Below, in pieces: positions 1 through 9,307 of a stretch of DNA of 64,000 nt. The DNA lies in the NCBI GenBank assembly GCA_937858705.1, contig CALLZM010000006.1, forward strand, positions 223,648 through 287,647. The letters run 5' to 3'. A program made the position numbers and the translations under genes. The notes beneath the pieces were generated by a model, which was not told the DNA's origin, did not search any database, and saw only the letters and a list, made by a program, of their open reading frames with translations. Position 1 is the first letter of the stretch. Each line of letters opens with the position of its first letter. The stretch is from an uncultured Candidatus Saccharibacteria bacterium. Its GTDB lineage: Bacteria > Patescibacteriota > Saccharimonadia > Saccharimonadales > Saccharimonadaceae.

Positions 1-1
1 A

Positions 2-1768
2 CATATCAAGCGCGAGTATATTCTAAAAGGCTCAAATATAAAGGTGCTGAGCCTGTTCTTTATCGATAAAGTCGAGAACTACTTGGCATATGACGATGAT
101 GGAAATCAGATTGATGGCAAATTCGTGAAGTGGTTTAACGAACTCTATATCGAAGAGCGCAATAAAAGTCACTTGTATCAGGAAATCCTGCCAGAAGACC
201 CAGAGGAAGTACGAAAAGCCTACTTCGCCGAAATGCGAAAAGGCGGCAAAACGACATTTGTTGACAGCAAAGAGGGTCGCGGCAACGCCAACGACGAATC
301 AGCCTACGACCTCATCATGAGCGGTAAAGAAAAGCTGCTCGACAATGCCAATCCAGTACGGTTTATCTTTAGCCACTCTGCTCTCAAAGAAGGTTGGGAT
401 AATCCAAATGTATTCCAGATATGTATGATGCGCGAAAGCAACAGCGCCAAGGATCGCCGCCAAACAATTGGCCGTGGATTGCGCTTGGCTGTGCAACAGG
501 TTGGAAATGAATATATCCGCACGTTTGATGAGCAAGTCAATCAGCTGATAGTGATTGCCAATGAATCATATCGTGACTTTGCTAACAACCTTCAGAAAGA
601 ATATAAACAAGCTGGGATTCAGATTGGCTATGTGAGAAAGGGAGAGTTCGCACGAATACAACTACATGACGAGCCAGAAAAGACCCTTGGTCACGAGGCC
701 TCAAAAAAAGTGTGGGAGCATTTGAATCGGCGCGGATTTATAGACGATGAAGGTCGAGTGCTTGCCAACTTTGCACCACAGAACTTGGGCTTTAACCTTG
801 ATCTACCTGATGGACTGCAAGGTTATCATGCAGAAGTTGTCGATGTGATAGAGGGATGTAAGCTCGATAAATTTGTCAAAGACGCACGCAAAAAAGAGAC
901 AATTCGACTAAATAAAGAAGTGATGTACAGCCCTGTCCTGGAAAAACTTTGGAAGAAGATTTCTCGCAAAACGACCTACAGGGTGGAGTTTGATAACGGG
1001 CAAGTGGTGATGGCGGCGATCGAAGCTATTAAACGAGCGTCGGAAGTAAAGCCTCTGCGAATCGAGGTAAAGAAGAACCGAGTACTACTTAGGCGTGGTG
1101 GCGTGACGAATGCTGGCATGGTAGGCGAAAGCTCGACAGACCTCACGGGTACATTTGAACTGCCGGACATTATTAGTGAGTTGCAGGACGACACTGGTCT
1201 GACGCGCCACACAATCGTCGATATACTGCTCGGTAGCAATCGACTACATGAGTTCTTGCAAAACCCCTACGATTATATCCAGATGGTGAAGAATGCAATC
1301 AAGTCGGTACTCTCAAGTCTAGTTGTAGATGGCATCAAATATGAAAAAATAGGCGAAGAGGTCTATGAGCTTCGTAACTTCCAGCGTGACAGCGAAGAAG
1401 AGACCGAAAGGTTTATCGATCGGCTTTACGAGGTGCATAATACGCAGAAAACTATTACCGATAAACTATCGCTCGACTCCTCGGTTGAGCAAGAGTTTGC
1501 GAAACTTCTTGATAGTCGTGAGGATATAAAGCTGTTTCTTAAACTGCCAGCAAAGTTTGTCGTACCTACGCCTGTCGGTGACTACAATCCTGACTGGGCA
1601 ATCGTCAAAGAAGTTGACGGACAGGAGAAAATTTATATGGTGCGGGAGACAAAAGGCGGTAGTGAACGCGAATCAGAGCTGCAGAAAATTGAGTGTGCTA
1701 AAAGACACTTCACGGAGATTGGAATGTATGATTACGCTAAGGCTACTCCGGATAATTGGAGAATATAG
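2..1768 (+). CDS. Type III restriction endonuclease Res subunit, C-terminal part (5' partial)
   Basis: The frame is open from base 2, so the gene starts outside the window; the GTG at 44 is internal. The visible part contains the end of an SF2 helicase core: SALKEGWDNPNV corresponds to motif V and RRQTIGRGLRL to motif VI. About 500 residues later comes a PD-(D/E)xK-like nuclease site, NPDWAIVK followed by MVRETKG. This order (helicase, then nuclease) is that of Res subunits of type III restriction-modification enzymes, which translocate on DNA from unmethylated sites and cleave together with Mod. The mod gene should lie upstream of the window. The next gene starts 3 nt after this stop and is probably co-transcribed. 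Family assignment is from motifs; the helicase N-terminus cannot be checked. Confidence 0.9.
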   Translation, partial: HIKREYILKGSNIKVLSLFFIDKVENYLAYDDDGNQIDGKFVKWFNELYIEERNKSHLYQEILPEDPEEVRKAYFAEMRKGGKTTFVDSKEGRGNANDESAYDLIMSGKEKLLDNANPVRFIFSHSALKEGWDNPNVFQICMMRESNSAKDRRQTIGRGLRLAVQQVGNEYIRTFDEQVNQLIVIANESYRDFANNLQKEYKQAGIQIGYVRKGEFARIQLHDEPEKTLGHEASKKVWEHLNRRGFIDDEGRVLANFAPQNLGFNLDLPDGLQGYHAEVVDVIEGCKLDKFVKDARKKETIRLNKEVMYSPVLEKLWKKISRKTTYRVEFDNGQVVMAAIEAIKRASEVKPLRIEVKKNRVLLRRGGVTNAGMVGESSTDLTGTFELPDIISELQDDTGLTRHTIVDILLGSNRLHEFLQNPYDYIQMVKNAIKSVLSSLVVDGIKYEKIGEEVYELRNFQRDSEEETERFIDRLYEVHNTQKTITDKLSLDSSVEQEFAKLLDSREDIKLFLKLPAKFVVPTPVGDYNPDWAIVKEVDGQEKIYMVRETKGGSERESELQKIECAKRHFTEIGMYDYAKATPDNWRI

Positions 1769-1771
1769 CTA

Positions 1772-3124
1772 TTGATAATCTCTAAGTCCGACTACATGCT
1801 CTTTCTCCGCCAGCCAGCCTGGCTTTGGCTGAAGAAGAATGAACCGAGCAAGCTTCCACCTGTCGATGCAGCGACACAAGCAATGTTCGACGCCGGGCAT
1901 GCATTTGAGCCGTATGTTGAGTCACTGTTTCCAGAAGGGGTAACGCTCGGCTTTAGTGATTTTGATGAATACCGCTCACTACCACTGCGAACCCAGCAAG
2001 CTTTTGAGTCTGGTGCTCAAGTTGTATTCCAGCCTCGGTTTGAATGGAATGGGTTTACTTGCATTTCAGATATCGTTTCAGTCATAGAGGATAAGACGAT
2101 TGACTTGTATGAGATTAAATCTAGCACACGCGTTAAGCCCGATCACCTGTACGATCTTGTTTTCCAAAAAACCGTGCTTGAGGGCAACGGCTTTACGGTT
2201 CGAAACGCATCAGTGATTCATGTAAATAATCAGTATGTCCGCGAGGGTGACGTTAATCCAATAGAGCTCACGACGTTTGCTGACGTGACCGACGAGGTAA
2301 ATGAAATTGCTTTAAAAACTCCAGAATACATGGAAGCAGCAAAGAAAGCTGCTGCGCAAGCAGAAATGCCAGATCCAAATCCAGAACTTGCTAAGCTTGG
2401 TTCAAAATCTGAATGGATGAAAGTCTATGACAATATCTTTCCGCCCGAACCAAAGGTGTGGCCAGAAGATACTCGAGCCGAAATCAACAAGCAAGAGATC
2501 GAACGCTTTTTGGGTGAACTACAATATCCGCTCTACTTCTTTGATTACGAAACAATGCAGGGTCTTGTGCCGTATTTCGACGGCCAGCGACCGTACCAGC
2601 AAGTACCGTTTCAATATTCTCTGCATATCATCCGTGAGCCAGGCGCGGAAGTTGAACATAAAGAGTATCTTCACAGAGAAAATACTAATCCAGCGCCAGA
2701 CTTAGCTAAGCAACTAGTAGAAGACATGGGCGATGCTGGCTCGATCATCACCTGGAATATGCGCTTCGAAAAATCGGTAAACGAAGAGCTTGGGCGGATG
2801 TATCCGGAGTATGCCGAGCAAATTACGGCCATCAACGAACGTGTCGTCGACCTCATGATTCCATTTAAGGCAAAGTGGTATGACGATCCGCGCTGCGAGG
2901 GAAGTGCGAGCATCAAAAAGGTGTTGCCAGTAGTGTGCCCTGAGCTAAGCTATAAAGATCTTGGCATTCAAGACGGCAACTCGGCTCAACGGCTCTGGAT
3001 GGAAGCGGTGCTCGATGAAACACGAGCGGACCAGAAAGATCAGATACTCGCCGACCTAACCGAATATTGCAAGATGGATACGTGGGCGATGGTACGAATA
3101 TGGCAGGAGCTGTTAAAAATATGA
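1772..3124 (+). CDS. DUF2779 domain protein (putative nuclease), restriction-associated
   Basis: A 450-residue protein starting at TTG 1772, 3 nt behind the Res stop, with GGAG about ten bases upstream. The N-terminal half carries LYEIKSSTRVK, which resembles a PD-(D/E)xK core (Cas4/RecB-like). The C-terminal half has YFFDYETMQG and later ITWNMRFEKS and EYCKMDTWAM, spaced like the acidic residues of a DEDD exonuclease fold; this is the DUF2779 arrangement. The biochemical role of DUF2779 is not established. Tight coupling to Res suggests a part in the same defence locus, possibly as an additional nuclease, but an independent function is equally possible. Confidence 0.75.
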   Translation: MIISKSDYMLFLRQPAWLWLKKNEPSKLPPVDAATQAMFDAGHAFEPYVESLFPEGVTLGFSDFDEYRSLPLRTQQAFESGAQVVFQPRFEWNGFTCISDIVSVIEDKTIDLYEIKSSTRVKPDHLYDLVFQKTVLEGNGFTVRNASVIHVNNQYVREGDVNPIELTTFADVTDEVNEIALKTPEYMEAAKKAAAQAEMPDPNPELAKLGSKSEWMKVYDNIFPPEPKVWPEDTRAEINKQEIERFLGELQYPLYFFDYETMQGLVPYFDGQRPYQQVPFQYSLHIIREPGAEVEHKEYLHRENTNPAPDLAKQLVEDMGDAGSIITWNMRFEKSVNEELGRMYPEYAEQITAINERVVDLMIPFKAKWYDDPRCEGSASIKKVLPVVCPELSYKDLGIQDGNSAQRLWMEAVLDETRADQKDQILADLTEYCKMDTWAMVRIWQELLKI

Positions 3125-3267
3125 AACCGACTTTGTATTTAGACGTGTCCGATTTGTAGCCTACTATCCCTGTTAGATAGTTCCAGGTCACAAGGGGAGC
3201 CAGACATAGGCACTATAACGAAAGAAATAATTTTTTGTTTTTACACTGTTGGCATATTTTCAACACT

Positions 3268-3609
3268 TTACTTTACTGGCGACGTCTTCAGTGCTTTGTT
3301 GATGGTGGCAGTATAGATAATAATTCCGGCTGTAATCAAAATGTGTCCGAGACCAGAAATACCCACAAGAGCTTTACTTTCCTCGCCGCCATTCGCCTGA
3401 ATGACACCGATAGCAAACATAGATACAACGGTCGTCGCAAGACCAACTGAGTATGTCCAAAAAAAGGCAGAAAATAGTTTTTTCAGACGACTGAGTGTAT
3501 ACAGTTTCTCAAGTGCTAGTGTGATAAGGAAGAAGAAAAACCCAAGCGTTAAAAGGCGGGTATGGAGTACTGAGAGATGAGTGGATGAGAACGAGGGCCC
3601 GCATATTAA
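3268..3609 (-). pseudogene. Remnant of a DUF2871 family membrane protein, N-terminus missing
   Basis: On the minus strand a 113-codon frame runs from an in-frame stop at 3610-3612 to TAA at 3268-3270 without a plausible start. Its translation contains STHLSVLHTRLLTLGFFFF, LALEKLYTLSRLKKLF and ISGLGHILITAGIIIY, which match the helices of DUF2871 proteins (small four-helix membrane proteins). The first ~25 residues, normally containing the first helix, are absent, so this looks like a 5'-deleted gene. It lies just downstream of the YhgE gene on the same strand. The remaining 3125-3267 segment shows no gene. A short leaderless form starting at an internal ATG cannot be excluded. Confidence 0.6.
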
Positions 3610-3664
3610 TTACCAAACTAGATAGTGTCAGGAAGTAGCGTATCGGGCTATACTCACGCGATTG

Positions 3665-5644
3665 TTAGGCATCAATGCTTTCATGCTGGAAGCGTCGATT
3701 TCCGTGGATCCGCAGAGCAATAAGAAGCATAAGGTTTGCGGCCACGCCAATCGCAACGAGTACAAGTAAGCTAGACCAGTAGGCATGGGTGCCGATACCA
3801 GATGAAATTGCTTCTCGGAATCCATAAATTGAATACGTCATTGGCATCAAAGGGTTCACTGCCTGGAAGAAGCCAGATGAAAGGAGAATAGGAAATGCAC
3901 CACCGGCCGCTCCAAGTTGTAAGACTAATAGCAACATGGCGAGGAAGCGACCAACGTTATCGAGTGCAATCGCGAGGAACGAAACAATCGACATGTAGGT
4001 CAGTGAGGTGATGATGCTCAGTAGTACGAATTTGCCAAGTTGATCGGGATGGAGGCCGAGCCCCATGATCATAATGGCATCAAGCACGAGTGCTTGGCCG
4101 ATTGCCACAGCAAAGGCGACGGACATTTTGGCGTACCACCACGAACGAGAGCTTCGAGGGTTTGCGTATAAGCGACGCACCGGATAGATGACGTTAAACA
4201 CCAACGCACCTACGTAAAGACCGAGGGATAGAACATAGGGCGACAGCGCATAACCATAATTAGGCACGTCGGCGGTTTCGTTGTGATGAGTGTCGACCGG
4301 CGTGGCAAGCTGTTTGGCTGTGGCCTCACCTGTAGGCTGAACAGATACCTGCTGTGCGGCGCTCGTCAGAGCGTTGGCGAGAGTTGACGTACCGCCGCTC
4401 ATTTGGGCGGCACCGTCGTTCAGTGCGGCTGACGAAGCGGTTAGCTGGTTTGTACCAGCCAGAAGTTGCGAGCTGCCAGAAGCCAGCGTCGTATACCCAT
4501 CGACAGCACTCAGGAGACCGGGAGTAAGCGTGTTGACGCCGGTATTTAGGGTTGCTACTGAACTCTTTAGAGTAGCCTGCTGCGTATTGAGCATAGTGGT
4601 GAGCGTATTGAGGTTTGTGAGTAGGCTAACAGACTTTTGTGTAACAGTCTGTGAGACACTCAGTACCTGAAGTGCTGCAGATATATCACTCGAATTGACG
4701 GTCACTGTTGGGGTGCCGGATGCCAGCGCTGTTTGCAAGGCCGTCAAGCTCGAGGTATTTGCTGTGGCGGCAGCTTGATAGTTCATAAGTGCCGCATGCA
4801 GCGCCGCCGCATCACTTTGCACCTGTGTTTGCTGGGCAACCACAGTACTATTAGGTGTAGACACAGCGGTGTTGAGGGCATTTACGCCCGACTGTACGCT
4901 TTTAACCCCATCTGAAAGTTGTGCAATTTGTGACGCTGTAGGTAGCCCGGCTGAGAGCTGCTCTATGCCATTACGAACCTTAGCAACACCACCGGTGTAG
5001 GTACTGATGCCCGACTGCAGCTGTGCCGAACCGTTACTCAACTGAGTAGCACCGTCGGCGGCTGTATTTAGGCCAGTCTTCAGTTCGCCTATTTGATCAA
5101 GGACAGCTTGAGCGTAGGACGTCGTGATTTTGGATGAAACATTTTGAGCGATGGTTTGGGCTGCTTGGTTTGTTAAAAGTGAAGCAATATAGTTACGCGA
5201 TGGAGTTGTCGTGTAGGCGATGGTTGTTTTTGATGGTGTATCAGAGGTAATAGTTGTGACATTTTCTGACGCGTTCTCTGGGATGACAATTTTCATATAG
5301 TAACTGCCGTCATCTAGACCTTTGTCGGCTTTATCCTCAGATACAAAATGCCATTCAAACGAGTGTTCGTCCTTGAGTGTATTAACGAGCTCGTCCCCCA
5401 CCGCAACCTTCTTGTCTTTAAGGGTTGCGCCTGTATCGTTATTGACAACCGCAACAGGAAGGTTTTTCGTATTGCCGTACGGGTCCCAAATAGACCCAAG
5501 GAAAAAGCCCCCGTACATGATAGGAATGAACAGCATTACGATGACCGATACTATTAATATGCGGTTTGTTTTAAGATGGTGCCACTCGTTGTAGAGTGCT
5601 GTATCTCGCAGAGTTTTCTTCGTGGTGCGGTTTTGTTTAGTCAT
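3665..5644 (-). CDS. YhgE/Pip domain membrane protein (ABC-2 permease-like)
   Basis: A 659-residue membrane protein of the YhgE/Pip family. One transmembrane helix lies near residues 29-51 (NRILIVSVIVMLFIPIMYGG), followed by WDPYGNTKNLPVAVVNND, the conserved start of the extracellular domain. A long region rich in Gly/Ser/Thr/Ala (residues ~200-430) has repeats of the LNTAADGATQLSNGSAQL kind, typical of the coiled extracellular segment. Five or six C-terminal helices resemble ABC-2 permeases. Family members include the phage receptor Pip and ESX-associated proteins; transport substrate is unknown. The start overlaps the stop of the Rrf2 gene by one base (TAATG), so the two form an operon and the regulator probably controls this gene. 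Confidence 0.85.
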   Translation of the reverse strand: MTKQNRTTKKTLRDTALYNEWHHLKTNRILIVSVIVMLFIPIMYGGFFLGSIWDPYGNTKNLPVAVVNNDTGATLKDKKVAVGDELVNTLKDEHSFEWHFVSEDKADKGLDDGSYYMKIVIPENASENVTTITSDTPSKTTIAYTTTPSRNYIASLLTNQAAQTIAQNVSSKITTSYAQAVLDQIGELKTGLNTAADGATQLSNGSAQLQSGISTYTGGVAKVRNGIEQLSAGLPTASQIAQLSDGVKSVQSGVNALNTAVSTPNSTVVAQQTQVQSDAAALHAALMNYQAAATANTSSLTALQTALASGTPTVTVNSSDISAALQVLSVSQTVTQKSVSLLTNLNTLTTMLNTQQATLKSSVATLNTGVNTLTPGLLSAVDGYTTLASGSSQLLAGTNQLTASSAALNDGAAQMSGGTSTLANALTSAAQQVSVQPTGEATAKQLATPVDTHHNETADVPNYGYALSPYVLSLGLYVGALVFNVIYPVRRLYANPRSSRSWWYAKMSVAFAVAIGQALVLDAIMIMGLGLHPDQLGKFVLLSIITSLTYMSIVSFLAIALDNVGRFLAMLLLVLQLGAAGGAFPILLSSGFFQAVNPLMPMTYSIYGFREAISSGIGTHAYWSSLLVLVAIGVAANLMLLIALRIHGNRRFQHESIDA

Positions 5645-6078
5645 TATCGTGTAGTCTTTGCCTTACTAATTAGTTGTTCCATTGTTATGAGATTAAGCTC
5701 ATCAAACCATTTCTGCTCCGCGCGCATGAAGCCATCGTGTAATAGCTTAACACCCTTATGCACTATGTAATCTTGAGCGGGAAAAGCTTGTTTTATAACA
5801 TTTGTTGGTCGAAAAAAGGGCTGTGACCCATCTGTGGCTTTAACGACCTCACCAAGCTTAATAGAAGTCATCGGTTGTGCGAGTATAAAGCCACCTTTGA
5901 CGCCCTGTGCGGATGTAATAATGCCCGCGATAACCAATTTGCGAGTTATTTTGGTAAGGTATGATTGCGATACATTCATGCGCTCGTTCAACTCAACGTT
6001 TGTCACGGGTTGACCGTGATGCTCGGCAAGAATAGATAGTATGCAACACGCCTGTTCGACTGTTTTCGATAACCTCAT
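5644..6078 (-). CDS. Rrf2 family transcriptional regulator
   Basis: A 144-residue winged-helix protein. Residues 1-75 contain the Rrf2 pattern: RLSKTVEQACCILSILAEH, then NVELNERMNVSQSYLTKITRKL (recognition helix) and GIITSAQGVKGGFILAQP (wing). The three cysteines that bind an Fe-S cluster in IscR/NsrR are absent from the usual central position; the only cysteines are C11-C12, so sensing by a cluster is unlikely. It is the first gene of an operon with the YhgE membrane protein and has a near-consensus promoter immediately upstream. Role inferred: local repressor of the operon. Confidence 0.88.
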   Translation of the reverse strand: MRLSKTVEQACCILSILAEHHGQPVTNVELNERMNVSQSYLTKITRKLVIAGIITSAQGVKGGFILAQPMTSIKLGEVVKATDGSQPFFRPTNVIKQAFPAQDYIVHKGVKLLHDGFMRAEQKWFDELNLITMEQLISKAKTTR

Positions 6079-6087
6079 ATGTCATCT

Positions 6088-6116
6088 ATTATATACATTT
6101 AATGTCTATAATTCAA
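6088..6116 (-). promoter_or_regulatory. Promoter of the Rrf2-YhgE operon
   Basis: Minus strand TTGAAT (6116-6111), a 17-nt spacer and TATAAT (6093-6088). The -10 box ends nine bases before the ATG at 6078, leaving almost no 5' leader and no room for a ribosome binding site. Confidence 0.7.
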
Positions 6117-6201
6117 CCCCTTTTACAAAACGATATTTGCGTATAATACGCTAAGGTCATCGATAAGAAAAAACTCAAACGAAGAAAGCAATAACCTCGT
6201 A

Positions 6202-6340
6202 ATGGGTATCGTATTAGGACTCTGCCTAGGCGCTGGATTTTGGACTGGCGCTACTAGATAATGTTGCAATAGGAATCCCTATCGGTCTGTTGTTGGGTCC
6301 CCTCATCGGAAAAGCACTAAGCAAAAAGAGAAATGTTTAG
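6202..6340 (+). pseudogene. Small glycine-rich membrane protein, broken by a +1 frameshift
   Basis: Two frames together encode one plausible protein: MGIVLGLCLGAGF in frame from ATG 6202 (stop 6259-6261), and GLALLDNVAIGIPIG...KALSKKRNV in the next frame, ending at TAG 6338-6340. Removing one T from the TTTT run at 6238-6241 joins them. The product has the GxxxG-rich two-helix pattern of small membrane proteins common in bacteria. A TATAAT at 6142-6147 may be its promoter. The rest of 6079-6482 holds the Rrf2 promoter and a terminator at 6415-6446. The shift may be real or a sequencing error. Confidence 0.55.
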
Positions 6341-6414
6341 TAATTTATTTTATTTTAAAGTCCGTGACCTGTAAGCGGAGCCAAGAATAGAATTGTTGAG
6401 TTAGGGTGAGTAGA

Positions 6415-6446
6415 CTGTCGGCATAGCAATGCCGGCAGTTTTTGTT
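6415..6446 (+). terminator. Rho-independent terminator
   Basis: CTGTCGGCAT / ATGCCGGCAG stem (ten pairs, one G-U) with an AGCA loop, followed by TTTTTGTT. It separates the broken small membrane gene from the next gene. Confidence 0.85.
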
Positions 6447-6494
6447 AGGAATATTCGAGGTTTCCATTTGGTATAATAGCTAGTGAGAAAGTAT

Positions 6495-6905
6495 ATGAAA
6501 TTCCAAAAAATCACCTATCAAAATCTCAACGCTCGGCAGAAAGAAAATTACAACTTTCATAAAATAGCAGCAGCTTTGGCTGACTATGGCTATTCTTGCA
6601 TGTGGCTGAATGACGATTGGCAGGGGGCGGACTTTATCGCCCATCATGTAGATGGTGTAGACTTTTTGAAAGTGCAACTGAAGAGCCGTTTGACGATAAG
6701 CCGAAAATACGAGGGCAAAGATATTCATATCGCCTTTAGAAATGGCGACGATATATATGTGTATCCACACGATGAGCTAAAAGATACGCTATTTGCGCTA
6801 TTGCCACGAACAGAAGCTCGAGCCTCCTGGAGGGTGGGCGGCAGTTTTTCTTGGCCGAAACTGAGTGAGAAGCTTAAGGTGTTGTTGGCTGGGTATAAAC
6901 TATAA
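6495..6905 (+). CDS. Hypothetical protein, possible PD-(D/E)xK-type nuclease fold
   Basis: A 136-residue protein from ATG 6495 (a GTG at 6483 would add four residues). TATAAT at 6472-6477 lies 17 nt before the ATG. I do not recognise a named family. The segment YSCMWLNDDWQGADFIAHHVDGVDFLKVQLKSR has an acidic residue followed by a strand with VQLKSR, which loosely fits the D...(Q/E)xK core of restriction-like folds, and the size and charge pattern are compatible with small group-I-intron-endonuclease-like proteins. No partner gene is obvious; neighbours are on other strands or unrelated. Function inference is weak. Confidence 0.6.
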   Translation: MKFQKITYQNLNARQKENYNFHKIAAALADYGYSCMWLNDDWQGADFIAHHVDGVDFLKVQLKSRLTISRKYEGKDIHIAFRNGDDIYVYPHDELKDTLFALLPRTEARASWRVGGSFSWPKLSEKLKVLLAGYKL

Positions 6906-6933
6906 CTTATGCTTTCAGCAGATTGGGCTTGAG

Positions 6934-7722
6934 CTATCCAGCATCCGTGCCCATAGCAACATGTCTGCCACTTTTTATGACAATTTGACCAATTGCAGCA
7001 GTGCGCTTGTGGTGTGGTAATTGTGTAATTTCATGGTAGTGAATGATACCTTCGATCCAATGCCGGAAGTCTTCTTCGGTGTTGAGTTTTCGATGCCCTT
7101 TGGCTGTCGTTGGGGTAAGGAGGCCTGGTATGAATCGTTCGCCGAGCCATGAGAACATTTTAAAAACATCTTTTCCTTGCGTTTCTGGGCTTTGAAGGGC
7201 GACTGCTTCGAGTGCGTGTGCAAACGAATCATTTGAATTATCGCCACGAAGGTCTATTTCACTCTGAAGGACTGGTCTGCCGCCGCCAACTAAGTTGATA
7301 TCCATCGCATTAGGAAATAGAGTGCGACCAACGCCGAAAACATTGACGGCAAGCTGCGGTACTTCATCGACACTGAGTTTGCGAGCAAGCGACAGTATTT
7401 CTGGTATGCGAAACTGACCAATTTCCTTGGTTGGTAGGCCAGCTTGGGCAAGTAAAGCGGCAAATGCTATACCTTCTTCGGTGAGGGGGTACATGGTTTG
7501 GAGCTTTACGATGTCGGCTGTGCGTATATTGTTTTCATCATCCCAACCTGATACTCGTGGTTGTGTGTAGAATAGCTGTGTTGCAATACTTCGACTACCA
7601 TCCGACCAAGGCGCCAATAAGCCTGCGCGGTGAGGGTTTGCAGTTCCGTCGCGCAGTTCATTGAAGAGCCTTAATGCTTCATTAGAAGTAGTAGTATGAT
7701 TGAATGAATGCATATGCATCAT
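6934..7722 (-). CDS. Conserved hypothetical protein
   Basis: About 262 residues from ATG 7722; the frame could be extended five codons upstream to 7740 but that would start inside the -10 box. TACAAT (plus-strand attgta 7729-7734) ends 6 nt before this ATG and TTGACT lies 17 nt further up, so the transcript is probably leaderless. The protein is soluble, with no signal peptide or membrane helix. Features include a short N-terminal ALRLFNELRDG segment, YPLTEEGIAFAALLAQAGL resembling a short helix-turn-helix-like stretch, and a C-terminal helical part. I do not recognise the family. It is followed on the same strand by no close gene. Confidence 0.65.
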   Translation of the reverse strand: MMHMHSFNHTTTSNEALRLFNELRDGTANPHRAGLLAPWSDGSRSIATQLFYTQPRVSGWDDENNIRTADIVKLQTMYPLTEEGIAFAALLAQAGLPTKEIGQFRIPEILSLARKLSVDEVPQLAVNVFGVGRTLFPNAMDINLVGGGRPVLQSEIDLRGDNSNDSFAHALEAVALQSPETQGKDVFKMFSWLGERFIPGLLTPTTAKGHRKLNTEEDFRHWIEGIIHYHEITQLPHHKRTAAIGQIVIKSGRHVAMGTDAG

Positions 7723-7782
7723 CCTTTCATTGTAGCACAATATGTAAAAATAGTCAAGTTTAGGGTATGAATTGGAAAAAAG

Positions 7783-8565
7783 CTATATTTTCAGCCGATT
7801 GATAATCTTACCGATAGTTCGCCCTTGTCGCGGCGTTAGTTCATGAGGTCCAATTGTACGGCGAAGGCGAGTATAAGTGCGATTTTCTCGGCAAATGGCG
7901 CGAATATTCCGTCGAATGATGAAAATATCGAGAAGGCCATTTACAAATATGCTGGGAGTATGAAGTTGTACCGCTTTGGTAAATGATTGTTGTTGCATGA
8001 TGGTGTGTTCGAGGCTTTTCGTGAAGGCCGGCCAGGTTTCATCGGTAATATTCATGCCTTTTACGAAAGGTAATAGTTCGTTTGCGAGGTCACTCCCTGT
8101 TTTTATGGCCTCTGGATGTCGCTGTATGACTTCAAATAGCGAAAAATACAATCCTTCAGCGCGGAACCATTTGTGTCTCCAGCTGTGTGTTGGTGTTGCT
8201 TTATAGAGTGGTGCGCCAAGAAGCAAGAGCGATATTGCTCGTTTGGGCCAAGTGTGTGCTATCTCGATGGCTACGATACAGCCCATAGAATGCCCCGCAA
8301 ATACAGCTTGTTCAATACCGAGCGCATCAAGAGTTGCCAGCACTGCCTTGGCGTGATCTTTTGGGGTGTAGTTGCTATTGTTTGGCTTTGGAGCATCGCC
8401 GAATCCTAATAAATCGAGAGTAATAACGCGAAATTTCGTATAATCAATGTACTTTAGAACAAATTGCCAGCTAGTATGATTATTTCCAAGGCCATGGAGC
8501 AAAACGAGTGGTGTACCCGTGCCTTTGTCTGATGTGATTGGGAGATTTTTCTGGATAGTACTCAT
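7783..8565 (-). CDS. Alpha/beta hydrolase
   Basis: A 260-residue alpha/beta-hydrolase fold enzyme. VLLHGLGNNHTSW near residue 20 supplies the oxyanion HG motif, VFAGHSMGC (around residue 95) is the nucleophile elbow with Ser in GHSMG, NGLLDIFI is the likely acid segment and GPHELT the catalytic His near residue 240. The length and DLLGFGDAPKP segment fit the esterase/MEST-like subgroup. Substrate cannot be told. The -10 box TACACT (plus 8572-8577) ends 6 nt before the ATG, indicating a leaderless mRNA. It lies 58 bp downstream of the Crp/Fnr gene on the same strand. Confidence 0.88.
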   Translation of the reverse strand: MSTIQKNLPITSDKGTGTPLVLLHGLGNNHTSWQFVLKYIDYTKFRVITLDLLGFGDAPKPNNSNYTPKDHAKAVLATLDALGIEQAVFAGHSMGCIVAIEIAHTWPKRAISLLLLGAPLYKATPTHSWRHKWFRAEGLYFSLFEVIQRHPEAIKTGSDLANELLPFVKGMNITDETWPAFTKSLEHTIMQQQSFTKAVQLHTPSIFVNGLLDIFIIRRNIRAICRENRTYTRLRRTIGPHELTPRQGRTIGKIINRLKI

Positions 8566-8623
8566 AAGTACAGTGTATCAAGCTATATCGTGCTTGTGTA
8601 TAGGAGTTAACGGTGCCTTTTCT

Positions 8624-9298
8624 CTACGCGTATAATGCTTTGCGTAACTTCTCGATATCTGGCACGGTGATGAAGCGATGTTTGATATGAATGAGCCCTT
8701 GTTTTTTTAGTTCGCTGATAATTTTGCTGGTGGTTTCGCGGCTAAGATGAGTCCAGCTGGCGATGATACTTTGATTCACGGGGATCTCGATAAAATAACT
8801 GTCATCGGGTTGATGAAAGCTGTAATAGCGAGCCATGGCGAGAAGCCAGCTGATGATACGACGGCGGGGTTGTTTTTCTCCGATATAGAGGATGCGCTCG
8901 ATGAGGAGGTTGTGGTTTTGTAAAATTCGTTCGTGCCATTCGCGGAATATCTCAGGATTTTGTTGCATCGCAGCGATAAACTCACTTCTTGGCATGCGCC
9001 AGACGATACAGTCGGTGTGGGCTTCGTACTCTAGCTCGACATGCGGCATACTGTAGAACGACCCACTTTGGGTGATGGTCATGCCTGGGATGCCAAAGCC
9101 GAGCACGCGTTCGTTGCCGATATCGTCGGTGAACATCATTTTCACATACCCACTCTCGATGAAGAAACTCCATGGACTGTCTTCTTCGCGCCGTACGAGC
9201 AGCTGCCCCTTTTTGTAGATGACTTTTTGGCCGTGCTTTTGCAGATAAGCAAGGTGGCTGTGGGCGTAGCTGTGAAAATCTGACATACTTTCCAGCAT
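8624..9298 (-). CDS. Crp/Fnr family transcriptional regulator (paralog 1)
   Basis: 224 residues: a cyclic-nucleotide-binding-like beta-roll (residues ~25-115), a long dimer helix, and a C-terminal winged helix with IIASWTHLSRETTSKIISELKKQGLI. In the recognition helix the CRP-type R-E-x-x-x-R is R-E-T-T-S-K, i.e. lysine at the last position. No FNR-like N-terminal cysteine cluster is present and the cAMP-pocket residues are not clearly conserved, so the ligand is unknown. Start at ATG 9298, or ATG 9286 if the TATGAT at 9304-9299 is the -10 box. A perfect Crp-type palindrome (9308-9323) sits directly upstream, suggesting autoregulation. Confidence 0.88.
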   Translation of the reverse strand: MLESMSDFHSYAHSHLAYLQKHGQKVIYKKGQLLVRREEDSPWSFFIESGYVKMMFTDDIGNERVLGFGIPGMTITQSGSFYSMPHVELEYEAHTDCIVWRMPRSEFIAAMQQNPEIFREWHERILQNHNLLIERILYIGEKQPRRRIISWLLAMARYYSFHQPDDSYFIEIPVNQSIIASWTHLSRETTSKIISELKKQGLIHIKHRFITVPDIEKLRKALYA

Positions 9299-9307
9299 AT
9301 CATAAAA

